Assembly (NCBI RefSeq): GCF_900188225.1
Contig: NZ_FZOC01000007.1
Location: 124,001 to 188,000, forward strand
Length of the DNA stretch: 64,000 nucleotides
Source: Humidesulfovibrio mexicanus
Lineage (GTDB): Bacteria; Desulfobacterota; Desulfovibrionia; Desulfovibrionales; Desulfovibrionaceae
Direction of reading: 5' to 3'
Under the pieces are notes generated by a model. That model was not told the DNA's origin and made no database searches. It worked only from the letters and a program-made list of their open reading frames with translations. Within the stretch, counting starts at the first letter, position 1. The number at the start of each line of letters is the position of its first letter. Position numbers and translations under genes: made by a program. This document shows positions 1-8,033 of the stretch, piece by piece.

Positions 1-967
1 CGACGAAATAGCGTCCGTCGAACCGGCCGAAGCCTGAGGCGGCGACCACGATGCCCGCCACCAGGCCAGGGTGCCCGATGCAGTCAAGCTTGGCCTCGTA
101 CTCGCCCTTGTTACATTTGCGCAGCTCGGCCTGGGCCAGACGCTCGGCCTCGGCCATGCTCTCCACCCGGCGGTTGATGCGCAGGAGCTGTTCCGAGGGG
201 GCCTGCCCCTGCGGGGCGTACGTATGGGTGCGCAACTCGCGCGTCTCCGGGTCCAGCCAGGACACCTCGCAGGCCTTGTACATCACGCCGCTCTTGCTTT
301 TGAAATTCCACTTGAGCGCGGGCAGGCCGCCGCCGCGTTTGGTCACGGTGAGGGCGGCGGCCTTGGCGTCGTGGGACTGCGCGCCGAAGAGCGCAAGGCG
401 GCCGTCGTGGGCCTTGAGGTTGACCCCACGCTCCTCGCACAGCCGCTTGAGGAAGCCCAGATCGGATTCCTCGCGCTGGTCCACGCGGGCAAAGGGCACA
501 TCCGCGCCGTCGTAGTAGAGCTTGAGACCGTGGCGTTTGGCGATCTCGCCCGCCACCACGCGCAGGCTGGCGGACTCCCAGGCCTGGGTGCGCGATTCCT
601 GGCGCAGGGCCGTGGCCGTGCTGGCCGACACGGCCTTGATCTGCACCAGGTCGGGCGGGCCCTCGAATTCCACTTCGTCGATGGCGAAGGCGCCGAAATT
701 CAAGCCCAGGCGCTGCCCCGGCCCGGTCCAGTCAAGGCAGAGGATGGACGCGGAAATGCGCAGGCCCTTGGCCGGCCGCCAGGGGCCGCTCCACTTGCCG
801 TCCGTGTCGCGCAGGGTCAGCCGCAGATCATCGGCCTTGCCGTGGGCATGGTCCGTCAGCTCAAAGGCCAAAAGGTCCGGGGACACGGAGCCTGTCACGT
901 CCTTGCCGCCGATGACGACGGAAAGTCGTACCCTGCGGGCGTTGCTGCCCGAAATCAGATCGCTCAT
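1..967 (-). CDS. Phage late control gene D protein (baseplate hub/spike base), 3' end off the window
   Basis: This reading frame is open from ATG at 967 to the left edge (322 codons), so its C-terminus is missing. The start overlaps the stop of the upstream LysM tail gene (964). The product begins MSDLISGSNARR and contains features of the P2 gpD/phage_GPD family: the early GKDVTGSV strand, the FAIDEVEFEGPPD segment, WESASLRVVAGEIA, and the DQREESDLGFLKRLCEERG motif typical of gpD and VgrG-like hub proteins. P2 gpD forms the hub under the tail tube that holds the spike. Its place after tape measure and gpX matches P2-like tail order. Confidence 0.92.
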   Translation of the reverse strand, partial: MSDLISGSNARRVRLSVVIGGKDVTGSVSPDLLAFELTDHAHGKADDLRLTLRDTDGKWSGPWRPAKGLRISASILCLDWTGPGQRLGLNFGAFAIDEVEFEGPPDLVQIKAVSASTATALRQESRTQAWESASLRVVAGEIAKRHGLKLYYDGADVPFARVDQREESDLGFLKRLCEERGVNLKAHDGRLALFGAQSHDAKAAALTVTKRGGGLPALKWNFKSKSGVMYKACEVSWLDPETRELRTHTYAPQGQAPSEQLLRINRRVESMAEAERLAQAELRKCNKGEYEAKLDCIGHPGLVAGIVVAASGFGRFDGRYFV

Positions 968-1173
968 GCGGTCATCCACGGCGGCAGCTCCAGGGTTTGG
1001 GTGGGGGTCTCCACATCGGGCACCACAAGCACGACGCCCGCCGGGAACACCACCACGTCAAGGTGCGCGGGGTTGGCGCGCATGAGCTGGTCGAACAACC
1101 GCTCCTCGCCCCACAGCCGGTAGGCCAGGCCGTCCCAGCTATCCCCCTGGGAGGTGGTGATGGTGCTAGGCAT
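964..1173 (-). CDS. Phage tail protein X, LysM-like (P2 gpX family)
   Basis: The product is 69 residues and starts at ATG 1173, which lies inside the last codons of the tape-measure gene (stop at 1166). A longer in-frame start at 1209 is unlikely because it would sit entirely within that gene. The motifs TSQGDSWDGLAYRLWG and FPAGVVLVVP form one small LysM-type module, as in P2 gpX. Such proteins bind peptidoglycan or stabilise the tail tip. The overlap on both sides (tape measure upstream, gpD downstream) indicates translational coupling within the tail operon. Confidence 0.88.
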   Translation of the reverse strand: MPSTITTSQGDSWDGLAYRLWGEERLFDQLMRANPAHLDVVVFPAGVVLVVPDVETPTQTLELPPWMTA

Positions 1174-3511
1174 AGGCGAGCCTCCGTCCATTGCTCTGGA
1201 GGTTCTCAAGCATCTCGCGCAGGCGCGCCTCGGAAAGTTGCAGCTGCGCCCCGATCACGGCGGGGAGCTCCGGGCCGCCGCCCTGCACGTTGATGGTGGG
1301 CGCGAAGTGGATCACCAGCCCAGCCCCGCCGGGAGCGCCGCCGCCTTGTCCGCGCGGGCGAAGGCCCAGGCTGTTGTCCAGGGCCTGGCCGAGGCCGCCG
1401 TCGCCGCTCGCGTTCATGCCCTGGGCCATGGTGGCCGGGATGGCCGCGCCCGAGGCCGTCAGAGTGGACAGCGGCCCGCGCTCGGCGTCGGAGCCGGGCA
1501 GGTACTCGCGCACCTTGGTGACCACGGCCGCCACGGCCTCGACCGGAGCCATGGCCACGGCCTTGATGCCCTCGGTAAAGGTGGTGAGCAGCTTCACGCC
1601 CACATCGTAGAGCGAGAGGGAACCCAGCCAGTCCACAACCGCCCGGGCGCCGCCTGTCACCGCGCCCCAGGCCGCCGTGGCCTTGGCGGACACGCCGTCC
1701 CAAAGCCCGTCCAGCACGCGGCGTACGGGCTCGCAATAGGTGTAGAGCGCCCAGACGGCCGCACCCAGGGCGACCACGCCCGCAATCACCAGGCCGATGG
1801 GATTGGCCGTCATGGCCGCATTGAGCGCCCACTGGGCCACAGTCATGGTCTTGGTGGCCACGGCCGAGGCAATGGCCACGCCGCGATTCCAAACCAGGGC
1901 TGCATTGGTGGCGATGACCGTGGGCCGCAGGGCGGCGATGACGCCCTTTGCGATGAGCCAGCCATCGGACAGGATGGTGGCCGCATACCCGCAGGCGATG
2001 GCCCCCACCTTGAGCACCACGAGCCCGGTGACCACCCCCATGACGGCGGTGGTCAACATCGGGAACTGCTCGGCCGCGGCGATCACCGGAGTGAGCAGGG
2101 TGGACACGGCGTCCGCCCCGGCCGCCAGGGGCGGCAGCATCACCGAGCCCACGCCGATGCCGAGCGATTCCGCGCCGCGCCTGAGGCGCAGCAGGGCGTT
2201 CTTCGTGGTGGCCGAGCGGGACTCGTACTCCTTGGTCATGGACCCGGCGTAGGATTCGGCCTTGGCCACGTTCCCGAAGGCCTTCTTGAGCCCGTCCAGG
2301 TTTTGCAGCATGGGGGCGATGGCGCCCAGAGATTCGGTGCCGAACATCTCGGACAAGAGCGAGGCCTGCTCGGCTTCGGGCATGCGCCGCAGGGCCGTGA
2401 GCACGCGCAGCACCGTGGTCTCTGCGTCCTTTTGCATGTCGCTCGCCAGCAGCTTGGGGTCGAAGCCCAAGCGCGCGAAAGACTCCTTCTGATCCTTGGA
2501 CATGGCCGTGCCCTTGGCCAGGGTCAGCAGGAAATTTTTCATGCCCGTGGCCGCGATCTCCGGGCTGGGCGAGGCGGCCACGAAGCCGGCCGCCATGGCG
2601 GCTATTTCATGGGTAGCCAAGCCTGCGGTCTTGGCCACGGCACCCACGCGCTCCACCACCTCGGAGGTCTTGAGGGGATCGGCGGCCATGTTGTTGCCCA
2701 GGTGGTTGATGGCGTCGGACAAGGCCACCACTTCCGCCTGGGAGAGCCCCATCTTGGCGCGCCAGGAAGACATGCGCTGCCCCGCATCGGCGGCGCTCAT
2801 GCCAAAGGCCACGGCCATCTGGGCGGCCGTGCTGGCGAATTCCTGCAATTCCTCGCGGCTGGTGGCGATCTTTGCCGAGGCGGCGGCGGCGTAGATGCCT
2901 GCGATGTCGGCAGCTGCAAGGCCCGTCTCCTTGGACAGCTTGCGGATGTCCTTGGGCATCTGGGCAATGTCCGACTCCGTGAAGTCGTCCATGACCTTCT
3001 TGGCGTCGGCAAAGGCGCTCTCGAAATCCATGGCCATGGTCACGGGCGCAGCCACGGTCATCACCGTGGCCACGGCTCCCACCATTTCGCCCTGTAGTTC
3101 CTTGCGCTTGGCGCTGTTCTCCTGGCGCTTCTTCACCCTGGCCAGCGCTGCCTCGGCACGGGCGATCTCGCTTTCAAGCTTCTTGTACTGGGTGGCGCAC
3201 TGGACCACGGAGAGGCCGTGTTTCTGGGCGGCTTCTGTGGCACGATTGTACCGCTGCGCCACGGTCTTGATCTTGGCGTCCAGCATCTCGCGGTCGGATT
3301 CCGGGGCCTCCTTGCGCGCCTGTTTCAAGGCGGTGAGCTGGCGGCTGGTCTCGACAACGGCCTTGGCCTTGCTCGACGTGGCCCGCATGGTCTTGAGATC
3401 CGCGTTGAGGGCTTGCGCTTTCTCCTTCACCGTCTTAAATGCGGAAGTGACCGATGGGCTCAGAGCCACACCGAGGGCGAAAGATATGCCGAAGGTTCTG
3501 CCAATAGACAT
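1166..3511 (-). CDS. Phage tail tape measure protein (TP901/P2 gpT type)
   Basis: The 781-residue product has a helical, charged N-terminal third (about 1-150, coiled-coil-like KAKAVVETSRQL). A TP901 core follows at about 155-330, with DFESAFADAKKVMDDF and GLAAADIAGIYAAAASA. Hydrophobic stretches lie at about 480-600 (AVMGVVTGLVVLKVG, VIAGVVALGAAVWAL), and the C-terminus is Gly/Pro-rich. This composition is typical of tape measures, which set tail length and help DNA cross the inner membrane. It follows the E/E' chaperone genes that normally coat it during assembly. A gap of 224 bp separates it from the E' stop, unusually long for this operon. Confidence 0.94.
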   Translation of the reverse strand: MSIGRTFGISFALGVALSPSVTSAFKTVKEKAQALNADLKTMRATSSKAKAVVETSRQLTALKQARKEAPESDREMLDAKIKTVAQRYNRATEAAQKHGLSVVQCATQYKKLESEIARAEAALARVKKRQENSAKRKELQGEMVGAVATVMTVAAPVTMAMDFESAFADAKKVMDDFTESDIAQMPKDIRKLSKETGLAAADIAGIYAAAASAKIATSREELQEFASTAAQMAVAFGMSAADAGQRMSSWRAKMGLSQAEVVALSDAINHLGNNMAADPLKTSEVVERVGAVAKTAGLATHEIAAMAAGFVAASPSPEIAATGMKNFLLTLAKGTAMSKDQKESFARLGFDPKLLASDMQKDAETTVLRVLTALRRMPEAEQASLLSEMFGTESLGAIAPMLQNLDGLKKAFGNVAKAESYAGSMTKEYESRSATTKNALLRLRRGAESLGIGVGSVMLPPLAAGADAVSTLLTPVIAAAEQFPMLTTAVMGVVTGLVVLKVGAIACGYAATILSDGWLIAKGVIAALRPTVIATNAALVWNRGVAIASAVATKTMTVAQWALNAAMTANPIGLVIAGVVALGAAVWALYTYCEPVRRVLDGLWDGVSAKATAAWGAVTGGARAVVDWLGSLSLYDVGVKLLTTFTEGIKAVAMAPVEAVAAVVTKVREYLPGSDAERGPLSTLTASGAAIPATMAQGMNASGDGGLGQALDNSLGLRPRGQGGGAPGGAGLVIHFAPTINVQGGGPELPAVIGAQLQLSEARLREMLENLQSNGRRLAYA

Positions 3512-3761
3512 GCGCTACACCCACATAGAAGCGGGGAACCCACTGCCCCGCGTTGCATTCATTCTGGTCTTCGTCCTGGAGCTGGCCGTGCGCGCCCTGC
3601 TCGGGCAAGAGTCCCCGGAAGCCTGGACAGCGCCGCTCGGGCACGCCAGCCTGGCCTGGCTGGCGATCCGCTTCGTCTGCTTCGCGGTGGATTCCTTGTA
3701 CGGGCGACTCTGCATTTCCGACACCACCGTTTCCGCTAGCCGTTCCCGGCGCGCCTGCTGA
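3510..3761 (+). CDS. Doubtful 83-residue membrane-like ORF antisense to the tail operon
   Basis: An ATG at 3510, overlapping head-on with the tape-measure start codon, opens 83 codons on the plus strand. The stretch lies mostly in the 3512-3735 gap and ends inside E'. The translation has two hydrophobic segments (VAFILVFVLELAVRALLG and LAWLAIRFVCFAVDSLYG) that could each cross a membrane. Codon third positions are G/C-rich, but the opposite minus-strand frame shares the same wobble positions, so this is not independent support. There is no convincing ribosome-binding site (GAAGG lies about 14 bases upstream). It could be a small membrane protein or chance. Confidence 0.18.
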   Translation: MRYTHIEAGNPLPRVAFILVFVLELAVRALLGQESPEAWTAPLGHASLAWLAIRFVCFAVDSLYGRLCISDTTVSASRSRRAC

Positions 3762-4130
3762 CCTCGACAGAGGCCTCTCGCCACTGACTCAGCTCCGCCA
3801 CAGTCATGGAGAGCAGGTCTTCCCGGCTCCAGCCGGTCATGCCCGCCACCTCCACCACCATGCGCCGCAGCCTTACTCCATCTTCTTTCTGGACAAAAAA
3901 CCCTTGTAGATCTCCTGCAAGCCCTTGTAGTCTGCCATGTCCATAAGTTGCAGGTCCTCAGGGTTCATGCTGCAAAGGCGGCCAAACAGGACCACCTCCG
4001 CGTCAAGCTCTCCGCCCGTCGCTTTCTCGGCGACGAGGTGATCACCAACCGTGGGGCGGCGCATCACAAGGGCGGTGACTTCGCCGCCATCAAGCATCAA
4101 CGGGAATTCCAGCTTCAGCGTGTTGGACAT
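3736..4130 (-). CDS. Tail assembly chaperone gpE-E' fusion made by -1 frameshift
   Basis: The E reading frame meets T TTT TTG at 3894-3900 shortly before its stop. A slip of -1 there continues into an open frame that ends at TAG 3736. The extension reads VQKEDGVRLRRMVVEV and then MTGWSREDLLSMTV, the region corresponding to P2 gpE' (GpE+E'). In P2 the same heptamer and arrangement make a minor extended chaperone needed for tail assembly on the tape measure. E' has no good start of its own; an internal ATG at about 3861 lacks a Shine-Dalgarno. The frameshift is inferred from the site and the frame relation, not observed. Confidence 0.85.
3873..4130 (-). CDS. Phage tail assembly chaperone gpE (unshifted product)
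   Basis: An 85-residue product starts at ATG 4130 and stops with TAA at 3873. The pattern LEFPLMLDGGEVTAL, MRRPTVGDHLVAEK and SMNPEDLQLMDMADY is that of the P2 gpE/Mu gp41-like tail assembly family (phage_TAC_7). These proteins coat or fold the tape measure before tube polymerisation and are absent from the virion. The gene lies between the tail-tube gene (4190) and the tape measure, as in P2. It shares its N-terminus with the E-E' frameshift product. Confidence 0.88.
   Translation of the reverse strand: MSNTLKLEFPLMLDGGEVTALVMRRPTVGDHLVAEKATGGELDAEVVLFGRLCSMNPEDLQLMDMADYKGLQEIYKGFLSRKKME
3894..3900 (-). promoter_or_regulatory. -1 ribosomal frameshift slippery heptamer T TTT TTG
   Basis: On the minus strand the E frame reads GGT TTT TTG. 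The heptamer T TTT TTG is in the correct phase for -1 slippage, seven codons before the E stop. P2 and its relatives use the identical heptamer between E and E'. Confidence 0.85.
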
Positions 4131-4189
4131 GGTGCGTTCCTCTCTTGGGTTGAGGGAGGGGAGGCTTTGCCTCCCCTCCCTGTTGCTTG

Positions 4190-4729
4190 CTAGACTTCAA
4201 TGCCCAGGTTGGCGCGGACGGTGGCCAGATAGTCCGTGCCGTCCACCTTGAAGATGTAGTTCAGCTTGTCGATCTCGAGCACCTCGGTCCCGCCAAGCCA
4301 GACTTTGAGGTAGGTGACTTCGAGTTCGCTCTCGTTGTCCATGGGCTTGCCCATTTCAAGCTTGCCCAGGCCGCCCTTCTTAGGCGCGCAGCGCACCACA
4401 ATCTTCATGGCCTGCGGTTCGTAGGTCCCGGCGGCCGCGTCGAAGCGCTGGATGGAACCGCGCAAGTCGAGCTGGTGGCCTTTGGGGGCAAGGAGCGAAA
4501 CGGACGAACCGTTGAAGGCGCGCCACTTGAACTTGATGCTGAGGCTTTTGGTTTGGCCAAGGACAAGGGATTCGACCTCGCCGGCGATGCCTGCGCCGGA
4601 AGTGGTCTCAGTCAGGAACTCGATCTCCGGCAGCTCCACGTCGGCAAGGCCGATCTGGTCCTGGCCTTCGTTGTAGACGCGGAAGCCGATGAGCTTCTCG
4701 GGGATGGGGTTTGCGGTGGGCAGGGTCAT
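4190..4729 (-). CDS. Phage major tail tube protein (P2 FII-like)
   Basis: The 179-residue protein begins MTLPTANPIPEKLIGFRVYN and contains PEIEFLTETTSGAGIAGEV and FKWRAFNGSS, the recognisable N-terminal pattern of contractile-tail tube proteins of the P2 FII family. The C-terminal half carries YLKVWLGGTEVLEIDKLNYI, the conserved strand pair of the tube barrel. Hexamers stack into the inner tube inside the sheath encoded just upstream (stop 4742). The length matches P2 FII (about 170 residues). Confidence 0.93.
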   Translation of the reverse strand: MTLPTANPIPEKLIGFRVYNEGQDQIGLADVELPEIEFLTETTSGAGIAGEVESLVLGQTKSLSIKFKWRAFNGSSVSLLAPKGHQLDLRGSIQRFDAAAGTYEPQAMKIVVRCAPKKGGLGKLEMGKPMDNESELEVTYLKVWLGGTEVLEIDKLNYIFKVDGTDYLATVRANLGIEV

Positions 4730-4741
4730 GGCCTCATCCTC

Positions 4742-5989
4742 CTAGTTGCTGGACCCGAACAGGGCGCTCAAGTACTTGACGTCGTATTCCATGATGAACT
4801 CCAGGGAGCGCGCGGGCGGCGGCGGGCTCGCGTAGACGTGGAAGCGGATGATGCCGTCCAGCAGGTCCAGGGTGGGGTTCTCGCTCTCCAGGAAGGCCAC
4901 GCGGCCGCCCAGCAGGTACTCGCAGGAGGTGAGGCCATTGAGCCAGCAGTTGAAGGTGTCGCACACGGTCTCGATGGTGCGGCGGCGCACCGGCCAGTCC
5001 ACAAGCTGCCAAGCCGTGAGAATCAGCGTGTTGCCGATCCAGTTGAACATGCGGCGCACCGGGATGAAGGTGTCCTTCACGTCGGTGACGCCGGGATAGG
5101 CGGCGGTGCGGTTGCCCCAAATTTTCATGCCGCCGATGAAGTTCAGGCCGGTGACGATGCCTTGGCTTTCCAGATACGCGGCCTGGCCAGGGTCAAGGTG
5201 CAGCTCCTTGCCGCCGTGCACCAGACTGTTGCACAGCAGGCGGCTGTTGGAGGGGCTCCAGAAGGGCACGCCCCCGCTCTTGACGTCGCGCGCGGCGATA
5301 CCCCCGGCCAGATGCGACGATCCCCTGTGGATCTCCGTGCCGAGGACGGGCGAGCCGTAGAAGATACTCAGGCCGGAGTCGGTCAGGTTGTTGTCGTTGA
5401 TCCAGGCGGGCACGTCGGTGTAGCGACTCACGCTCGCGGGCACGTCGATGATGCCCGAGCACGTGAAGTGGCCGGAAACCAGCTTGCACTTGGCCCCCAT
5501 GACCACGGCCACAGCCGGGTCACTGCTGAAGCCGGGGCAAAGGATCTGGCCGGGCACCAGCCGGAAGCGCGGGAACACCTCGGCCACCAGCTCCAGGCCG
5601 GTGCGCTTGAGCGTGGTGGCGTCCACCCCACCGATGATGTCTGCGGCCGTGACCTTGGCGGGGTCCGGGGTCTCGCCGGTCTTGTGCACGGCCGGGTCGA
5701 ACACGTTGATGAACACGATGGGCGACATGCCGTAGAGCGACAGGTACACCTTGGCCACATCGCACAGGCCGTAGGTGGGCAGGTCGTCATCCCAGCCGAA
5801 GAGCTCCACGAACTCCTGGTAGCTGAAGACGATCTTGGGTTCGTTGACCAGGCGGCTGACGCCGATGGGCAGCTTGTGCACCGGGGCGATGCCCACCACA
5901 ACAGGCAGGGACACATCGATGCGTGCCGGCGCGACAACGCTGGTGGGCACCTCGGAAACAGAGACGCCGTGACGGTAGTTCAAGGGCAT
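4742..5989 (-). CDS. Phage tail sheath protein (P2 FI-like)
   Basis: The 415-residue product starts MPLNYRHGVSVSEVP, matching the first strand of contractile sheath proteins, and continues with VVVGIAPVHK and PIVFINVFDP. The C-terminal sheath domain is marked by DVKDTFIPVRRMFNWIGNTL and EFIMEYDVKYL. The protein polymerises around the tail tube and contracts during injection. The gene is followed at once by the tube gene (start 4729), the invariant FI-FII order. Length and architecture are normal for P2-like phages (about 395 residues). Confidence 0.96.
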   Translation of the reverse strand: MPLNYRHGVSVSEVPTSVVAPARIDVSLPVVVGIAPVHKLPIGVSRLVNEPKIVFSYQEFVELFGWDDDLPTYGLCDVAKVYLSLYGMSPIVFINVFDPAVHKTGETPDPAKVTAADIIGGVDATTLKRTGLELVAEVFPRFRLVPGQILCPGFSSDPAVAVVMGAKCKLVSGHFTCSGIIDVPASVSRYTDVPAWINDNNLTDSGLSIFYGSPVLGTEIHRGSSHLAGGIAARDVKSGGVPFWSPSNSRLLCNSLVHGGKELHLDPGQAAYLESQGIVTGLNFIGGMKIWGNRTAAYPGVTDVKDTFIPVRRMFNWIGNTLILTAWQLVDWPVRRRTIETVCDTFNCWLNGLTSCEYLLGGRVAFLESENPTLDLLDGIIRFHVYASPPPPARSLEFIMEYDVKYLSALFGSSN

Positions 5990-5992
5990 GGG

Positions 5993-6325
5993 CTATTTCC
6001 TCCGGGAGTAGCGGTTGGCGACCTGAGTCGCGGCCGTGGCCAGAGCTGCGGCGCCTTCCCCTCGCATGGCCTGACCGGCCCTTTCGACGGGCACAAGGCA
6101 GGCCCGCAGGTCCGCGTCCTCCGCAGCCAGGGCGGCAATTTCTGCCGGCAGGCCGCCCCGGAATACGGTGTGTGGGGCCAGGTGAACCGGGGCCAGCAGG
6201 CGCGGGCCGAGATACATGACCGCGCCGGTTCCCTCGGAGGCGGCCACGGCGGGCACGGCAGACTCCGCCTGGCCCTGAGGTTCGGGGGCGGTGGCGGATA
6301 TGTCGGTTTTGGGCAGCTTGCTCAT
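5993..6325 (-). CDS. Small phage protein of unknown function upstream of the sheath gene
   Basis: The start chosen is ATG 6325, preceded by AAAGGAG at a good distance; an in-frame start at 6376 would overlap the upstream gene and has no such site. The 110-residue product has an Ala/Pro/Glu-rich N-terminus (TAPEPQGQAESAVPAV) followed by a compact region (LLAPVHLAPHTVFRGG, EIAALAAEDADLRACL). It ends three bases before the sheath start. I do not recognise the family. The position suggests a minor tail or completion protein. Confidence 0.7.
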   Translation of the reverse strand: MSKLPKTDISATAPEPQGQAESAVPAVAASEGTGAVMYLGPRLLAPVHLAPHTVFRGGLPAEIAALAAEDADLRACLVPVERAGQAMRGEGAAALATAATQVANRYSRRK

Positions 6326-6342
6326 GGGGTCTCCTTTCTGCC

Positions 6343-6822
6343 TCAAGCGGGCATGCGCCAGAGCGAGATCATCCACGCTTCGGCGTAGGGTTGGGGTTGC
6401 TTGTCCGGGCGCTCCCAGAACAGGAAGCGCCCCTTGCCATCAGCCTCAAGGGAGTAGCGGGACTCCAGGGGAGCGGCCGCGTAGGGCTTGAGCACGCGGG
6501 AAACCAGCGAGACCAGATTGGACAAGTCGTTCTCGGTGGCTTCGCCGTTGTCGCCTTCCTCGCGGGAGTACACGCCAAGCCGCAGCAGCACCTCGGCCAT
6601 GTTTTCCGCGTCGGTGAGGTGGCCGGTCTTCGCCTGCAAGAGCACGAAGGGGAACTCCTGGTCCGGGCCTTCGGGCTTCTTGGGGGGAAGGTCCCCGATG
6701 AATACATTGGCCGCACGCAGCCCCTCGGGATGGGGGACGCGGCCAGGGGTAGCCAGGGGCAGTTCCGGAAGCCTGGCCTCCAGAGCCGACTTCATGGCGC
6801 ACATGAGGGTGTAGGCGTTCAT
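6343..6822 (-). CDS. Probable tail terminator/completion protein (gpU-like position)
   Basis: This 159-residue protein starts at ATG 6822, overlapping the stop of the gpZ-like gene. It has a pattern common to tail terminators: an N-terminal helix (MNAYTLMCAMKSALEARLPE), then strands rich in FPFVLLQAKTG and AEVLLRLGVYSREEGD, where a variance-type binding fold alternates with helix. The place between the gpZ-like neck protein and the sheath fits the protein that caps the tail before head joining. The assignment rests on position and fold-like pattern, since no unique motif is visible. Confidence 0.6.
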   Translation of the reverse strand: MNAYTLMCAMKSALEARLPELPLATPGRVPHPEGLRAANVFIGDLPPKKPEGPDQEFPFVLLQAKTGHLTDAENMAEVLLRLGVYSREEGDNGEATENDLSNLVSLVSRVLKPYAAAPLESRYSLEADGKGRFLFWERPDKQPQPYAEAWMISLWRMPA

Positions 6823-7469
6823 TCCCCGCCTCCCCGCGCCGAGACTTCGCGCGCCAGCGCGTCTTCAAACCGGATGATCAGCAGGCCTTCGTACTTGGCG
6901 CGCTTCTCGTCGGCGGCCACATGAAACTGGACAGAGGGGCCGGTCTCCTCACTGATCAAGCTGGAGCCAGCCAGACGGCTGAACACGCCCATGTGACCGG
7001 AACGCAGCTGGGCCACGAACAGGCGCGAATCGCCCTCGCTGCGGGGGCTGTTGTCAAAGGTCCTGCCGGAGCCGTCGAGGCGATAGCTCAAAGGCTGCCA
7101 GTCCTGGGGCCGCTTGCCTTTCTCGGCCGTGAGCCGAAGCGGCGAGATGCCGCGTGCGTAGCGGATGAGGGGCAGGCGGGAGCTGGCCACCCGGACATGA
7201 CCTTCGACCTCGGCGTTTCTGCGGCGCGGGGTCTTGGTCCGCACAGCCTTGGTGATGACCCGGGGGGCCAGGGTGGTGTCGTCCTTGAGGTCCTGGATGA
7301 GCGTCTTGCGCAGCTCCACCATGGCCTTGCGCTGGGCCGCGCCCGCGGCCTCCATGATCTGATCCGGGATGAGCTTGGCGGCCCGGTCCACGGCCAACTG
7401 CACATCGTGGCCATCGACCGTGGCCACCACTCCACCCAAGAAATCCAGTTCGCGCAGTCGTCTGTTCAT
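6819..7469 (-). CDS. Minor tail protein Z-like / neck protein
   Basis: The 216-residue product contains the helix IPDQIMEAAGAAQRKAMVEL, then TTLAPRVITKAVRTKTPRRR, a pattern shared by lambda gpZ-type and other neck proteins that connect head and tail. A strand-rich segment follows (HVRVASSRLPLIRYARGISP). The N-terminus notes a GHDVQLAVDRAAKLIP strand-helix unit. The gene lies between the head-tail joining gene (7478) and the terminator-like gene (6822), which is the usual place. Family assignment is by motif pattern. Confidence 0.7.
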   Translation of the reverse strand: MNRRLRELDFLGGVVATVDGHDVQLAVDRAAKLIPDQIMEAAGAAQRKAMVELRKTLIQDLKDDTTLAPRVITKAVRTKTPRRRNAEVEGHVRVASSRLPLIRYARGISPLRLTAEKGKRPQDWQPLSYRLDGSGRTFDNSPRSEGDSRLFVAQLRSGHMGVFSRLAGSSLISEETGPSVQFHVAADEKRAKYEGLLIIRFEDALAREVSARGGGE

Positions 7470-7477
7470 GCGTCACC

Positions 7478-7795
7478 TCAGGACAGGTTCCGGCTGAGTT
7501 CGATTTCGAGGATGCCTTCGCAATCGCGCACCGGGCCCACGGTCCAGTACACGTCATCCACCACCAGCTCCTGGCCGGAGACCGGCCGCGTGGGCAGCTC
7601 CGCAGCCAGGGCCAGCAGCAGGCGGCGCTCCACGTTGACCCCGTACATGGCCTCGCCAGCGCCGCCGGGCTGCATGGAGGCGTCCCACATGGCCGTGACC
7701 GGACGGCCATCGATGGAGAGCGGCCCGGCGAAGGTGCGCGGGTTCAGGAACACGGTTTGCGCGTGCCGGGCGAGCATGGCTTCGAAGGGGCGCAT
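7478..7795 (-). CDS. Head-tail joining protein (lambda FII-like connector)
   Basis: The 105-residue protein has an N-terminal helix and then strands typical of gpFII/stopper connectors: RPVTAMWDAS, GVNVERRLLLALAAELPTRP and GQELVVDDVYWTVGPVRDCEGI. Lambda FII is 117 residues and seals the head to form the tail-binding site. The gene follows the lysis cassette and precedes the gpZ-like gene. The start ATG at 7795 lies five bases from the stop of the XhlA-like gene (7800), consistent with coupled translation. Confidence 0.7.
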   Translation of the reverse strand: MRPFEAMLARHAQTVFLNPRTFAGPLSIDGRPVTAMWDASMQPGGAGEAMYGVNVERRLLLALAAELPTRPVSGQELVVDDVYWTVGPVRDCEGILEIELSRNLS

Positions 7796-7799
7796 CGGC

Positions 7800-8033
7800 C
7801 TACCTCGCCCCGAAGGGGAGCAGCTTGGCGACGATGCCGCCCAGGGCCGCAGCCGCGCCCATGAGGGCCACCAGCATGGCCCGGCCGCCCTTGCGCTGGT
7901 TCTCGGCGGCCTCCAGGATTTGGATGCGCTCCTCGTGCCCTTCCCACTTGGCCGCGCGCTCGTCGTCGCGGGAGAAGTGCGCGTCGAGCTTCACCTCGAT
8001 GCGGGCGAGGCGGACCTCCACGGACTCGCTCAC
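7800..8033 (-). CDS. Small coiled-coil plus membrane-segment protein, XhlA/hemolysin-like lysis accessory
   Basis: GTG at 8033 overlaps the holin stop (8030) and gives 77 residues. The N-terminal two thirds form an amphipathic charged helix (RLARIEVKLDAHF, HEERIQILEAAENQR). One C-terminal hydrophobic segment (AMLVALMGAAAALGGIVAKLL) is followed by a basic end. This layout is that of XhlA-type proteins, which act with a holin in host lysis. A second holin or a spanin-like role is possible. The frame upstream of GTG 8033 is only a shadow of the holin gene. Confidence 0.6.
   Translation of the reverse strand: MSESVEVRLARIEVKLDAHFSRDDERAAKWEGHEERIQILEAAENQRKGGRAMLVALMGAAAALGGIVAKLLPFGAR

Noticed and set aside
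71-1123. Long plus-strand frame opposite gpD
   Set aside because: Its Gly/Ala/His/Arg-rich translation is the usual mirror of a GC-rich gene; the minus strand encodes a recognisable gpD in the same place.
3515-3784. Minus-strand 89-codon frame in the E'-tape measure gap
   Set aside because: The start lies within E', no ribosome site is present, and the translation is Arg/Ser/Thr-rich low complexity.
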